A DNA stretch of 64,000 bases from Parahoeflea olei (GCF_001703635.1 NZ_LQZT01000012.1:248001-312000); one strand, 5' to 3'; positions 19,688 through 31,519 are shown, counted from the stretch's first letter. Notes: generated by a model from the letters alone, not told the origin. Made by a program: numbers and translations.

Positions 19688-22600
19688 GTTTTTCGCGGTT
19701 CCCCGACGGCGGCCTGATCGATCGCAGCCAGGTCTTCACCTTCAGCTTCGACGGACGCAGCTTCACCGGCCATGCCGGCGACACGCTTGCCTCGGCGCTG
19801 CTTGCCAATGGCGTGAGCCTGATGGGCCGCTCCTTCAAGTATCACCGGCCGCGCGGGCTGGTGAGCGGGGGCGCCTCGGAGCCCAATGCGCTGGTGACAG
19901 TCGGCGCGGGCGGGCATCGCGAGCCCAATCTGCGCGCCTCCATGGTCACGCTTCGCGACGGGCTCAAGGCCGAGAGCCAGAACCGCTGGCCCTCGCTCGG
20001 CTTCGATCTCGGCGCGGTCAATTCGGCGCTTACGCCGTTCATCGGCGCGGGCTTCTACTACAAGACCTTCATGTGGCCGGCGGCGCTGTGGGAATCGCTT
20101 TACGAGCCGCTGATCCGCAAGGCCGCGGGGCTCGGCCGGGCGAGCCACGCGCCCGATCCGCAGGTCTATGAGAAGCGCTGGGCACATTGCGATCTGCTGG
20201 TGATCGGGGCCGGACCCGCGGGGCTGATGGCGGCGCTCGCCGCCGCCCGTACCGGTGCCCGGGTGATCCTGTGCGACGAGAATGCCGCTTTCGGCGGACG
20301 GCTTCTTCACGACCGGGTCGAGATCGGCGACGCCGATGGTCCGGGCTTCGCCGCCGCGGCGATTTCGGAACTGGGGTCCCTCGACCGGGTGCAGCTGCTC
20401 CCGGCCACCACCGTGTTCGGGACCTATGACAGCGGCGTCTATGGCGCGGTCGAGCGGCGTGACGGCGCGGCCTCGGGGCCCGCGCAACGGGTCTGGCGGA
20501 TCGTCGCCAGGCGCGCGGTGCTGGCCGCCGGCGCCGAGGAGCGGCCGCTGGTGTTTGGCGGCAACGACCGCCCCGGCACCATGACGGCCTCGGCCATGCG
20601 CGGGCTCGCCAATGCCCAGGCGATCCGCCCCGGCGACCATGTGGCGGTGTTCTCGACCGGTCCTTCGGGCCATGAAACCGCGCGCGACCTGATCGCCCGC
20701 GGGCTTGAGGTGACGCTGGTCGACGCGCGCACGGAGATATCCGCTGCCGAACTCTCTGCCTCCGAAGGCGCGCGGGTGCTCAAGGGCCATGTGGTGGCCG
20801 ATACGCTCGGCTCGAAATCGGTGACCGGGATCGAGGCGGTCGACCGTGCCACGGGCAAGCGCAGCCGGATCAAGGTCGATGCGCTGGCGATGGCGGGGGG
20901 CTGGAACCCGGTGGTGCATCTGGCCTGCCAGCGCGGCGACCGGCCGGTCTGGGATGCGGGCTCCGGCATGTTCCTTCCCCCCGCATCGCGCGACGGGCTC
21001 GCCGCAGTCGGCAGTGCGGCCGGAATTCTCGACCTTGCCGGATGTTTGAGAAGCGGGACTGCCGCCGGTGAGGACGCCGCGGCCGCCCTCGGCTTCACAC
21101 CAGTGACGGCGAAGCTGCCCGCCGCGCGCGAGGCCTGCGGCGGTTCGACCGGGTTCACGACGCTCTGGCATGTCGGGGAAGCGCGCGGCAAGGCCTTCGT
21201 CGATTTCCAGAACGATGTCGCCGTCAGCGACCTGGGGCTTGCGGTCCGCGAGGGCTACGGCCATGTCGAACTCGCCAAGCGCTACACCACCACGGGCATG
21301 GCCACCGACCAGGGCAAGCTCTCCAACGTCAACGCCATCGGCATCCTCGCCGAGCAGCGCGGGCTCACGCCCGATCAGGTCGGCACCACCACCTTCCGCC
21401 CGTTCTACACGCCGGTCAGCATCGGCGCGCTTGCCGGCGAGCATCGCGGCAGCCACTACCGCCCGGTGCGGCGCTCGCCGCTCGACGGCTGGGCCAGGAA
21501 GCACGGCGCCGTGTTCATCGAGGCCGGGCACTGGATGCGGCCCTCGCATTTTCCGCGCGACGGGGAGGCGGGCTGGAAGGAGGCCTGCGACCGCGAGACG
21601 CTGGCGGTGCGCGCGGGCGTCGGCATTTCGGACGCCTCCACTCTCGGCAAGATCGACCTGTCGGGCAAGGATGCCGCCCGCTTCCTCGACCGCGTCTATA
21701 CCGGCAAGATGTCGACGCTGGCCGTCGGCAAGGCGCGCTACGGGCTGATGCTGCGCGAAGACGGCATGGTGATGGACGACGGCACCGTGAGCCGGCTCGG
21801 CGAGAGCCATTACCTGATCACCACCACCACCGGCGCTGCCGGCGAAGCCATGGCGCATCTGGAGTTCTGTGCGCAGGCGCTGTGGCCCGATCTCGACGTG
21901 CGGCTCGTCTCGGTCACCGACCAGTGGGCGCAGATCACGGTGGCGGGGCCTGCCTCGCGCGACGTGCTCGGCCGGATCGTCGACGCGGACCTCTCGGAGG
22001 AGGCGATGCCCTTCATGGCCGCGCGCGAGGTGACGCTCCACTCAGGGCTCGCCGCGCGGCTGTTCCGGATTTCGTTCTCGGGCGAACTTGCCTTCGAACT
22101 CGCGGTGCCCGCACGCCAGGGCGAGGCGGTGGCGGATGCGATCATGCAGGCAGGCGCGCCCTTCGGCATCACGCCCTACGGGCTTGAGGCGCTCAACGTG
22201 CTCAGGATCGAGAAGGGCTTCATCACCCATGCCGAGATCGACGGCCGCGTGACCCCGGGCGACCTCGGGCTCGGCAAGATGGTGAGCGCCAAGAAGGACG
22301 ATTTCATCGGCCGGGCGATGCTCGGCCGCGAGGGATTGCAGGATCCCGACCGGTTGCAGTTGGTGGGGCTCAGGCCCGTCAATCCCGCGCACCGGATTCT
22401 CGCCGGCGGCCATCTGCTCGAGCCCGGTGCGGTGCCGGCCATGGCCAATGACCAGGGCCATGTGAGTTCGGCCTGCTGGTCGCCGCATCTCAACTCCACC
22501 ATCGCGCTCGCCATGGTCAGGCGCGGGCGCTCCCGGCACGGCGAAATCTTGACGGTCTGGGACCCGCTCCGGGGCATCGAGACGCGGGCGATCGTCGGCG

Positions 22601-23169
22601 ATCCGCTGTTCCTCGGCGCCAGCGCGATCAAGGCGCCGCCCAGGCGCGGGCTTGCCCCAGTGATCCCGGCGCGGGCGCCGGGCCTGCGCCTGCCGGACCT
22701 GCCGGCCGTGAGCGGCATCGAGCTGGCGCTGTGCCCGGAGGCGCCGGTCCTGCTTCTCTCCGCGCCGGTCGGTCTGGACGCTGCGGTGCGCGCCGCCGCA
22801 CCTGCGGGCGACGGCATCCTCCGTCCGGTTCAACCCGGCCAGGCACTGGCCGTCGGCAGGCCGGGCGAGAGCGCCGATGCGCTTGCCGCGCGGCTCGACG
22901 GCCCGGCCGGGGCGAGCCTGTGCGAGCTCACGGATGCGCGGCTGCGGCTCGAGTTGTCGGGGGCGAGGGCAGGCGACCTGATCTCCACCCAATCGGCCAT
23001 CGACCTCGATGACGAGGGGTTCGGCCCGGGTGCGAGCGCGCCGACGCTGTTTGGCCATGTGCCGGTGCAACTGACGCGGCTCGACGCGGCGAGCTTTGAA
23101 GTCATGGTGTTCTCCACCTATGCGGGCGATCTGGTCGAGAGCCTGATTCGAGCGATCCGCCGGCTGTAG
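19684..23169 (+). CDS. soxA: Sarcosine oxidase alpha subunit fused to gamma subunit
   Basis: Protein of 1161 residues, about 170-200 longer than usual SoxA. In order: N-terminal ferredoxin-like 2Fe-2S-type fold without its cysteines (FDGRSFTGHAGDTLASALL, RSFKYHRPRGL), a NAD/FAD domain (LLVIGAGPAGLMAALAAART), and a GCV_T folate-binding domain (about 610-985). A C-terminal region (about 990-1161) resembles SoxG: TDARLRLELSGARAGDLI, TLFGHVPVQLTRLDAASFEV and FSTYAGDLVESLIRA. No separate soxG follows, supporting an alpha-gamma fusion. Start is GTG inside the soxD stop. Alpha assignment is certain; gamma assignment rests on motif order and missing soxG. Confidence 0.93.
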   Translation: MSFSRFPDGGLIDRSQVFTFSFDGRSFTGHAGDTLASALLANGVSLMGRSFKYHRPRGLVSGGASEPNALVTVGAGGHREPNLRASMVTLRDGLKAESQNRWPSLGFDLGAVNSALTPFIGAGFYYKTFMWPAALWESLYEPLIRKAAGLGRASHAPDPQVYEKRWAHCDLLVIGAGPAGLMAALAAARTGARVILCDENAAFGGRLLHDRVEIGDADGPGFAAAAISELGSLDRVQLLPATTVFGTYDSGVYGAVERRDGAASGPAQRVWRIVARRAVLAAGAEERPLVFGGNDRPGTMTASAMRGLANAQAIRPGDHVAVFSTGPSGHETARDLIARGLEVTLVDARTEISAAELSASEGARVLKGHVVADTLGSKSVTGIEAVDRATGKRSRIKVDALAMAGGWNPVVHLACQRGDRPVWDAGSGMFLPPASRDGLAAVGSAAGILDLAGCLRSGTAAGEDAAAALGFTPVTAKLPAAREACGGSTGFTTLWHVGEARGKAFVDFQNDVAVSDLGLAVREGYGHVELAKRYTTTGMATDQGKLSNVNAIGILAEQRGLTPDQVGTTTFRPFYTPVSIGALAGEHRGSHYRPVRRSPLDGWARKHGAVFIEAGHWMRPSHFPRDGEAGWKEACDRETLAVRAGVGISDASTLGKIDLSGKDAARFLDRVYTGKMSTLAVGKARYGLMLREDGMVMDDGTVSRLGESHYLITTTTGAAGEAMAHLEFCAQALWPDLDVRLVSVTDQWAQITVAGPASRDVLGRIVDADLSEEAMPFMAAREVTLHSGLAARLFRISFSGELAFELAVPARQGEAVADAIMQAGAPFGITPYGLEALNVLRIEKGFITHAEIDGRVTPGDLGLGKMVSAKKDDFIGRAMLGREGLQDPDRLQLVGLRPVNPAHRILAGGHLLEPGAVPAMANDQGHVSSACWSPHLNSTIALAMVRRGRSRHGEILTVWDPLRGIETRAIVGDPLFLGASAIKAPPRRGLAPVIPARAPGLRLPDLPAVSGIELALCPEAPVLLLSAPVGLDAAVRAAAPAGDGILRPVQPGQALAVGRPGESADALAARLDGPAGASLCELTDARLRLELSGARAGDLISTQSAIDLDDEGFGPGASAPTLFGHVPVQLTRLDAASFEVMVFSTYAGDLVESLIRAIRRL

Positions 23170-23445
23170 CCCCGTCGGCTGCGTCGGGGCCGGGCGAGGC
23201 GCCGCGAGCCGCCACCATCAGGGCCGCTCGAAAGGGAGCCGGGTGGCCGCAAAAGGTGTGATAAGTTGACGCATCGTCTTGTTGCGTCACATTTAATTCC
23301 GCCAAGTGGCTGGCTTTGCAGGCACATTAGGGTCAGCGAAAACACGCCATGTTAACCCCTGCGTCAAAGCTTGTCTTGCTTTTGTTGCGGCGCACAATTA
23401 TACCTTAGTCGGGTTTTTCGGGAGGATGACCTTTGGAGGTCGGCA

Positions 23446-24051
23446 ATGCTCTTCCGGTTTCTGTTCAAACCGCGACAACCACAATTAGTCATCGGGACCG
23501 ACGTGTCCCTGAAGTATCTGGGGCCCTCGGATGCGCAGGATTTCTGTGCGCATATCCACGAGCTGCACTACGAGGATTTCCGCGACCGGTTCAACGGGCT
23601 GGTCTCCGACGCCTGGCTTGACAAATACATCGCCCGCTCGCTCAACGAAGCGATCGTGATCGGCGCCTATATCGGCGATCATCTGGTGGCGGTGGCCGAG
23701 CTGCACACTGGCGGGCAGATCGCCGAGCATGAGGGCGAATCGGCCTTCTCGGTGTCCTCCGACTGGCGTCGCAAGGGGTTGGGCACGATCCTGCTGAAGG
23801 CGCTGCTCAGGGCCGCCTCCGAGAACAACATCTCGACCATCATCGTCGAAACCGGCTCGCAGAACCACGCCATGAAGGCGCTGGCGCGCAAGTTCGGCGC
23901 CAAGATGCAGTTCGCCGCCGACCAGTCGGTGGGGCGCATCAATGTCGCCGACGGGCTCCGGCTGGCGGCGCGGTTCGTGGCGCACCGCACCTTTCCGGTG
24001 GTGCCGGTGACACCAACCGACATGGCCGCCTATGCCGCGCCGGCGAATTGA
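23446..24051 (+). CDS. GNAT family N-acetyltransferase
   Basis: Protein of 201 residues, started at ATG 23446 (MLFRFLFKPRQPQ) behind a GGAGG site. The acetyl-CoA-binding region is FSVSSDWRRKGLGTILLKAL, with the R/Q-x-x-G-x-G/A loop as RRKGLG, and a later NHAMKALARKFGAK tract as in other GNAT enzymes. The acceptor substrate is unknown. It lies 277 bp after the sox operon, and no operon link is evident. Confidence 0.88.
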   Translation: MLFRFLFKPRQPQLVIGTDVSLKYLGPSDAQDFCAHIHELHYEDFRDRFNGLVSDAWLDKYIARSLNEAIVIGAYIGDHLVAVAELHTGGQIAEHEGESAFSVSSDWRRKGLGTILLKALLRAASENNISTIIVETGSQNHAMKALARKFGAKMQFAADQSVGRINVADGLRLAARFVAHRTFPVVPVTPTDMAAYAAPAN

Positions 24052-24682
24052 GCCGGCGAGTTGAGAATGTGAATCAGCTGGCTTGCAAAAAGAGTCCGAA
24101 GCGTAACGCAAGCCATTGGAATTAAATTGATAAAGGTGTTTCGAGCGATGCGAAACAATGACATGAACCCGATGCGATCCGCTGGAATTGGATCTGCTCC
24201 CCGCTCTCAGGTCGCGCTTCGGCGTGGCTTCGGGGCGCACGGGCTGGCCTGCGGCTGCAGCTTGCCCAATCGTTCGGGCCGTGGTGCGGATCACTTCCCC
24301 GGCGATTTTGGCGGCGCCTTCGGTGGCTACGGGGTCGACCGGATCGTGTTCGAAAGCTTCGCCACGATCGACCTGCACGACATCCGCCGCTGAGCCGGTT
24401 TTGGCGGGGCAGCCGGTGCCGGCTGCCGTCGTGACTGCCCGCGGACCAGGGCGCGCGCGAAAGCGCCGCCGGGGTCCGCCGCCTCCACTCTCATCCACGC
24501 AATCCCGATTGGTGCCACCGTCCGCGGCGGCGACGGACGGCGCTTTTACGCCCGGTCGTGGCTCGGGGTTGCGCCTTGAGGGGAATTTGGCATTGGGTCG
24601 AGGCGGCGGGATCTGTATAGTCGGTCCCGGACCCGAGGCGGCCGATCGATCGAACCCGGCCGCCGCAATCTGGAGGACACCC
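24052..24682. other. Intergenic region, no recognisable gene
   Basis: 631 bp between the GNAT and phasin genes. Several open frames exist on both strands (for example 24127-24393 plus), but none has a credible ribosome site or family similarity. The last part contains the phasin leader with TGGAGGA. Confidence 0.6.
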
Positions 24683-25120
24683 ATGGCCGAGAAGAAATCC
24701 ACCGACGATCTGGTTTCCATGTTCCTGAATTTTGGCAGGGACCTCAAACTGCCGCAGCCGGATCTCGACGCCATCGTGGCGCGGCACCAGAAAAATCTCG
24801 AAGCGCTGGATGAAGCGGCAAGGACCGCCGGCTCGGGCGCAAGCTCGATCCTCACCCGCCAGCGGGAGATGGTGCGCGAGGCGCTTGACGAGATTTCCGC
24901 CATGGCCGGCAAGATGAAAGCCGGCAGCGACCCGAAGGCGATGATGTCGGCGCAGGCCGAGTTTGCCAAGCATTCCTTCGAAATGGCGATCCGCAATACC
25001 AGCGAGATTGCCGGCATGGCGCAGAAATCCGGAAGCGAGACGTTCAAGGTGCTGCAGGCCAGCATGCAGGACACGCTTGAGGATATCCGCAAGGCGATGA
25101 CCCGCCAGGGCCGGTCATAA
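24683..25120 (+). CDS. Phasin family protein
   Basis: All-helical protein of 145 residues. It begins MAEKKSTDDLVSMFLNFGRD and has the phasin-type tracts DAIVARHQKNLEALDEAART, LTRQREMVREALDEISAMAG and FAKHSFEMAIRNTSEIAGMA. Phasins coat polyhydroxyalkanoate granules; related proteins occur in cells without obvious granules. No PHA synthase is nearby. The ATG at 24683 follows TGGAGGA; the frame continues far upstream but that part is non-homologous. Confidence 0.85.
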   Translation: MAEKKSTDDLVSMFLNFGRDLKLPQPDLDAIVARHQKNLEALDEAARTAGSGASSILTRQREMVREALDEISAMAGKMKAGSDPKAMMSAQAEFAKHSFEMAIRNTSEIAGMAQKSGSETFKVLQASMQDTLEDIRKAMTRQGRS

Positions 25121-25179
25121 GGCGCCGCAGCCTTCTCATTTCGCACCATCTGACACGATAACCCGACGAGGGATACTTC

Positions 25180-26115
25180 ATGCGCATTGTCACCGGAGAC
25201 GATATCGGCTCGGTCTGTTCCTGGCTGTTCGCGGTCGAGGCCTTGAGGGCGGGCCATGTGATGCCGCCGGCGGATCTGAGGGACTCGCTCGTCGAGAATG
25301 GTGGGCGCAAGATGCTGGTGCGCACCGCCTGGATTCCCGGGCTGGCCTCCGGGGTCAAGGCGGTGACGATCTATCCCGACAATCCCTCCCAAACGCCGCC
25401 CAAGCCCTCGGTGCAGGGCCAGGTGCTGCTGTTCGATGAGGCCGGCGGCCATGTGGTGGCGGTGCTCGAGGGCGTGGATTTGACGGCCTGGAAGACGGCC
25501 GGGGATTCGGCGCTCGGCTCGTCGCTCCTGTCGCGCCCGGACGTGTCCACCATGCTGATGGTGGGGGCCGGATCGATGGCGCGGCCGCTGATCGAGGCGC
25601 ATCGCGCGGTGCGGCCGTCGCTCGAGCACGTGATGATCTGGAACCGCAATACCGCCCGTGCCGAAGCGCTGGCCAAGGCCGTGGCCAGGGACGGGGTCAC
25701 GGCCGAGGCGGTAACCGATCTCGACCTCGCGGTCGCGCGCGCCGACCTGATCTCGTCGGCCACCATGTCGACCGAGCCGCTGATCCGGGGCGAGATGCTG
25801 CGGCCCGGCACCCATGTCGACCTTGTGGGCGCCTACACGCCCTCGATGCGCGAGGCGGACGACACCACGCTCGCCCGCGGCCGGCTGTTCGTCGACAGCC
25901 GCGCCACCACCATCGGCCATATCGGCGAGGTGATGATCCCGATGCAGTCGGGCGCGCTCACCGAGGCCGATATCGAGGGCGACTTCCACGATCTCGTGCA
26001 GGGGCGGGTGGCGCGCAACTCGGCCGAGGACATCACCGTCTTCAAGAACGGCGGCGGCGCCCATCTCGACGTGATGATCGCGCATGCGGTGTATCTGGCG
26101 CTCGAAGGCCGCTGA
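25180..26115 (+). CDS. Ornithine cyclodeaminase / mu-crystallin family protein
   Basis: Rossmann-fold protein of 311 residues. Family tracts: KAVTIYPDN, LLFDEAGGHVVAVLEGVDLT, WKTAGDSALGSSLL, the NAD(P) motif VGAGSMARPLIEAH and the conserved HVDLVGAYTPSMREADD. Members act as ornithine cyclodeaminase, alanine dehydrogenase or delta-1-pyrroline-2-carboxylate reductase. Which of these applies cannot be read from sequence. The stop-to-start distance from the phasin gene is 59 bp. Confidence 0.9.
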   Translation: MRIVTGDDIGSVCSWLFAVEALRAGHVMPPADLRDSLVENGGRKMLVRTAWIPGLASGVKAVTIYPDNPSQTPPKPSVQGQVLLFDEAGGHVVAVLEGVDLTAWKTAGDSALGSSLLSRPDVSTMLMVGAGSMARPLIEAHRAVRPSLEHVMIWNRNTARAEALAKAVARDGVTAEAVTDLDLAVARADLISSATMSTEPLIRGEMLRPGTHVDLVGAYTPSMREADDTTLARGRLFVDSRATTIGHIGEVMIPMQSGALTEADIEGDFHDLVQGRVARNSAEDITVFKNGGGAHLDVMIAHAVYLALEGR

Positions 26116-26156
26116 AGCCCTCGCCGTGACGCGTGTTTGCCGGCATGGCGGGCACA

Positions 26157-26197
26157 ACGGCCGGTCGCAGGCGGAGCGCCCGGCCGGCCGGCTTTTT
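26157..26197 (+). terminator. Possible terminator after the OCD-family gene
   Basis: GC-rich arms (CGGCCGG at 26158-26164 and CCGGCCG within 26180-26187) are followed by a further GGC and TTTTT. The loop is long, so confidence is modest. Confidence 0.4.
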
Positions 26198-26285
26198 GCT
26201 GGTCTCAAGACATAAATTCAAACAATTGCTTTATATCCGGCCCTGCGAAATTGTTTTTTAAGGAATAGCCCTCAACTCTCCCTAA

Positions 26286-28703
<2,418 letters not shown>

Positions 28704-28770
28704 GGGCAGGCCGGAAACAGGCAAGGCCGATTGCCGCGGCCCGGACACCTTCACCGAGACTGACCATGCA

Positions 28771-28799
28771 AACCCCGCCGCCTGACCGCGGCGGGGTTT
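28771..28799 (+). terminator. Terminator after the dCache chemoreceptor gene
   Basis: An 11-bp perfect stem AACCCCGCCGC / GCGGCGGGGTT with a 6-nt loop and a short TTT tail. It lies 67 nt after the stop codon and could also work on the opposite strand. Confidence 0.75.
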
Positions 28800-28923
28800 G
28801 TGCCATTCATGCGCTGCCGCCGCGCCTGAAACGGCGCTCGCCGACGGATTCCCGCCTGCGCGGAAGCAATTGGTTAACCATTTGAATTCATGGTTTGGTC
28901 AGAAATTCGAGGGACGATTCTGC

Positions 28924-29562
28924 ATGTCCATGTTCAAGTATTATGCGACCCGGACCAAAGGACCGCCACCCGGTCCGGCTATGGCGGTCCACACCAACTT
29001 CCTCAGGACCGGGAAGATCATCCGCTATGCGGAAGACTGGGTCCAGGAAGAGCGTCGCTACCTGTCCGACAAGGAGGTCGCGGAACGGACCGGCAGGCGG
29101 CTTGAACATGCCGGCCGCAAGACGCACCAGCGGCTCAACCGGTTTCACCAGAACATCCGCTTTCCCGAGATCATCTTTCACAAGACTTTGGCGACGGCCC
29201 CGCATCTGGGCTATGTCCATGTGACGGCCTCGAAGACCGATTTTGCCGACCACAAGGATGTGACCTGGGGCTTCTACATCGCCAATTTCACCGCCAGCAT
29301 CAACGTGGACACGGGCGAAGACACGAATGATGAGAAATTCTTCCACCGCGTGAAGCCCGGCTATGCGCGGATGTATTTCGCCGTGGCGATGAAGGACGGC
29401 GAAGGCGACGGCGCCAGGTCGCGCCGTCAGGTGATCAACCGCGATGTCGGTGAAAACGGCGTGCTGTTCCGCACCGCAGACCCGAAGGCCGCCCTCAGGA
29501 ACGTGCTGATGCTCGGAGCGCGGAATGCAGAACTGAGAAAGATCGTCGCCGCGATCGTGTGA
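28924..29562 (+). CDS. Hypothetical protein, family not recognised
   Basis: Protein of 212 residues, started at ATG 28924 (MSMFKYYATRTKG) behind GAGGG; ATG 28930 is an alternative. Its first half is basic and Arg/His-rich (HAGRKTHQRLNRFHQNIRFP). The second half has an acidic stretch (NVDTGEDTNDEKFFHR) and YARMYFAVAMKDGEGDGARS. No signal peptide, membrane segment or known catalytic motif is visible. It sits at the edge of the accessory block and is convergent with the toxin-antitoxin pair. Codon use is like its neighbours. Function not assigned. Confidence 0.7.
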   Translation: MSMFKYYATRTKGPPPGPAMAVHTNFLRTGKIIRYAEDWVQEERRYLSDKEVAERTGRRLEHAGRKTHQRLNRFHQNIRFPEIIFHKTLATAPHLGYVHVTASKTDFADHKDVTWGFYIANFTASINVDTGEDTNDEKFFHRVKPGYARMYFAVAMKDGEGDGARSRRQVINRDVGENGVLFRTADPKAALRNVLMLGARNAELRKIVAAIV

Positions 29563-29580
29563 GGGGCGCCAAGCACCGCA

Positions 29581-30132
29581 TCAAGGTGCCGTCAGAAGGT
29601 TCCGCACCGTTGCCAGCGCCATGTAGAGCCGGAGCGGATGCGAGGGCAGGGGCGCAAATCCATAGCTCTCGTAAAGCGCCTTGCGCCTTGCCGTCCTGGT
29701 TTCGTCACCGCAGTCGAGCACATCCATCGTGACAACCACGATGCCGATACTCTCGGCTGCGCCGGCGATGCGGCGCAGGGTATCCACTAGCAAGTCGCCG
29801 CCAAAACCTTGCCCCTGGTAGCGGCTGTCCACGCCGATCATGGAGATATAGGCCGCGGGGATGCTGCCGTGGTCGGGCCGTGTGCGGGCATATCTTGGCG
29901 GCAGATTGGTGAAGTCCACGGCGTGGACGTTCAGCGCATGAAATCCGATCAGGTCACCTTCGGGGGCGGTCAGGACAAATACCCGCACATTCCCGGCTGA
30001 CGAGAGCTTGTTCGCCGTCCGCCTGAAGAAATTGTCGACCTTGTCGATGCCGCAAGAAAAAGCCGCCCGGTCATGCCTGTCAGGATCGAGCGGCGCGATG
30101 ATGTTGGGCGCGGTGTCCTGCGCTGATGTCAC
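29581..30132 (-). CDS. GNAT-type toxin of a TacAT-like system
   Basis: Acetyltransferase of 183 residues of the TacT/AtaT type, toxins that acetylate aminoacyl-tRNA and block translation. Evidence: HDRAAFSCGIDKVDNFFRRT near the N-terminus (the HdrxxFdCG...Ld-f pattern), IGFHALN, and the acetyl-CoA loop in VDSRYQGQGFGGDLLVDTLR. Downstream is YESYGFAPL as in the YxxFGF motif. It starts at GTG, overlapping the antitoxin stop by 4 nt. Target tRNA is unknown. Confidence 0.9.
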   Translation of the reverse strand: MTSAQDTAPNIIAPLDPDRHDRAAFSCGIDKVDNFFRRTANKLSSAGNVRVFVLTAPEGDLIGFHALNVHAVDFTNLPPRYARTRPDHGSIPAAYISMIGVDSRYQGQGFGGDLLVDTLRRIAGAAESIGIVVVTMDVLDCGDETRTARRKALYESYGFAPLPSHPLRLYMALATVRNLLTAP

Positions 30133-30407
30133 TTGGACGCAATCGTCGTCCGGTGGCGCGCGAATGCCGCCTTCAGGCGGTCGGTCGCCTCGGGCGGGTT
30201 ATCGAGGGCCGTGAAAAACGCGGCATGATCCACCGGCTGCAGGACCGTGCGCTCATGCGCTGCAATGGTTTGCAAGGCCGATTGGTAGGCCGCGCTCATG
30301 GTGAACACGGAATCGTCCACCCCTGACAGGGCGGCCGCCTGCTGGATGGTCCTCTTGATGCGCGGTTTGGTGCGGAAATTCATCCGCTCCGTGTTCCGCT
30401 CATCCAC
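30129..30407 (-). CDS. DUF1778 antitoxin (TacA-like)
   Basis: Ribbon-helix-helix antitoxin of 92 residues. ERMNFRTKPRIKRTIQQAAA, the following SGVDDSVFTMSAAYQSA and the C-terminal VDHAAFFTALDNPPEATDRL match the DUF1778 layout (DNA-binding N-terminus; toxin-neutralising C-terminus with F...LDxPP). Start is GTG at 30407 with AAGGAG; ATG 30383 is an alternative. It precedes and overlaps the toxin gene. A palindrome GTATATAC at 30446-30453 upstream may be part of an autoregulatory operator. Confidence 0.9.
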   Translation of the reverse strand: MDERNTERMNFRTKPRIKRTIQQAAALSGVDDSVFTMSAAYQSALQTIAAHERTVLQPVDHAAFFTALDNPPEATDRLKAAFARHRTTIASK

Positions 30408-30496
30408 GGCCTGCGTCTCCTTGTGGTGTGATGTAAGTCATCGTGGTATATACGTTAGTATCACCGAAAGCCACCTGTCGACCGTTCTCCTCAAAT

Positions 30497-31519
30497 TTAT
30501 AATTTGCGCCACCATGTAATCACTCCATTGCTCGGCATAAAAGGAAAATAGAAGTTGATTGTGTCGTAATTCTTACCTTCTGATACAACCATGCATTCCT
30601 TTGCGCGAGGGTGTATGCAGCGGTAGCCAACTTCAAATTCATCTTTGTTATATTCAACATCTATGACCATATTCTCGGCAAAATTAGTATTTGTAAATAA
30701 CTCATTATCGTTTTCAAATTTTGGAGTATTCCATTCTATTTGAAGACGCACTCTGTCTCCGAATTCGAGACGAATAGGATTCTTCAGATTGATGCCATCA
30801 AAGTCAAAATCAAATTCTTTCTCTGATGTATTATGTTTAGATTGGCTGTTGCGTTGCCAAGAGATAAGCTTCTCCATAGCGGGCTCACCGCCGGCGCGCG
30901 AAACAGACAACGTAAATGATAATAGCCCCCAAACTTCGTTTGGGTGCCGTTTCTCTACTGCAGGGAGCCGATTGTGGTAGCTCTGAAATGGAGGATGGTA
31001 GTCGTATGGCTCTCTATGAACATTTTCATATGTTGCGTCAAGAGATTGTATGAGCTTTGCAAATGGATTTAGATTAACAATTTTGTATTTTAATTTTTGA
31101 TCGCGTTTTAATAGTTTTGATGCAAGAATATATTTATTTAATTCATCTGAAACATTATTGGGGAGATCGACATCCAAAACGGTCGACAAATATAGCTTGG
31201 AAGCTACTCGGCGCTCTGCGGTTCTTCTTTCCGTTTCCATGCGCTCTTGTTCAAGTCGAAGCTCCCTGCGCATTTCCTGTTTTTCTTCCCGGTCGACCGT
31301 AATAATAATAATATGGGCAATGAAGAATGCGAAGCCGAGCTCAGTAATTCCAGCTACAACTAATTTTTGAAAGAGGGTGTGATCGTCAATTGATACCGCG
31401 AAGAAGATACCAATTGAGATTAGCGTGATTCCGCCCCAAAGAGGCCAATTTACCAACCGGAAGGAGAAATTCCTGCGAGCGTTCGCTATAAACTTTTCGT
31501 ATTCGGAATTTCTTTCCAT
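30497..31519 (-). CDS. AT-rich two-helix membrane protein of unknown function
   Basis: Protein of 340 residues, started at ATG 31519 (MERNSEYEKF). Two membrane helices (about 24-44 and 52-75) are followed by a charged coiled coil (about 77-107, rich in E/R). A soluble region of about 230 residues begins KLYLSTVLDVDLPNNVSDEL and ends in a probably beta-rich part. Base composition is strikingly AT-rich with AT-ending codons, unlike every neighbour, indicating recent horizontal acquisition. No enzymatic motif is seen. Position beside a toxin-antitoxin pair suggests a genomic-island or defence context, but this is inference only. Confidence 0.8.
   Translation of the reverse strand: MERNSEYEKFIANARRNFSFRLVNWPLWGGITLISIGIFFAVSIDDHTLFQKLVVAGITELGFAFFIAHIIIITVDREEKQEMRRELRLEQERMETERRTAERRVASKLYLSTVLDVDLPNNVSDELNKYILASKLLKRDQKLKYKIVNLNPFAKLIQSLDATYENVHREPYDYHPPFQSYHNRLPAVEKRHPNEVWGLLSFTLSVSRAGGEPAMEKLISWQRNSQSKHNTSEKEFDFDFDGINLKNPIRLEFGDRVRLQIEWNTPKFENDNELFTNTNFAENMVIDVEYNKDEFEVGYRCIHPRAKECMVVSEGKNYDTINFYFPFMPSNGVITWWRKL

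Noticed and set aside
19462-22041. 859-codon open frame antisense to soxDA
   Set aside because: Composition artefact opposite a well-supported gene.
24127-24393. Possible 88-codon gene before the phasin
   Set aside because: No ribosome site or similarity; Gly/Arg-rich like other spurious frames.
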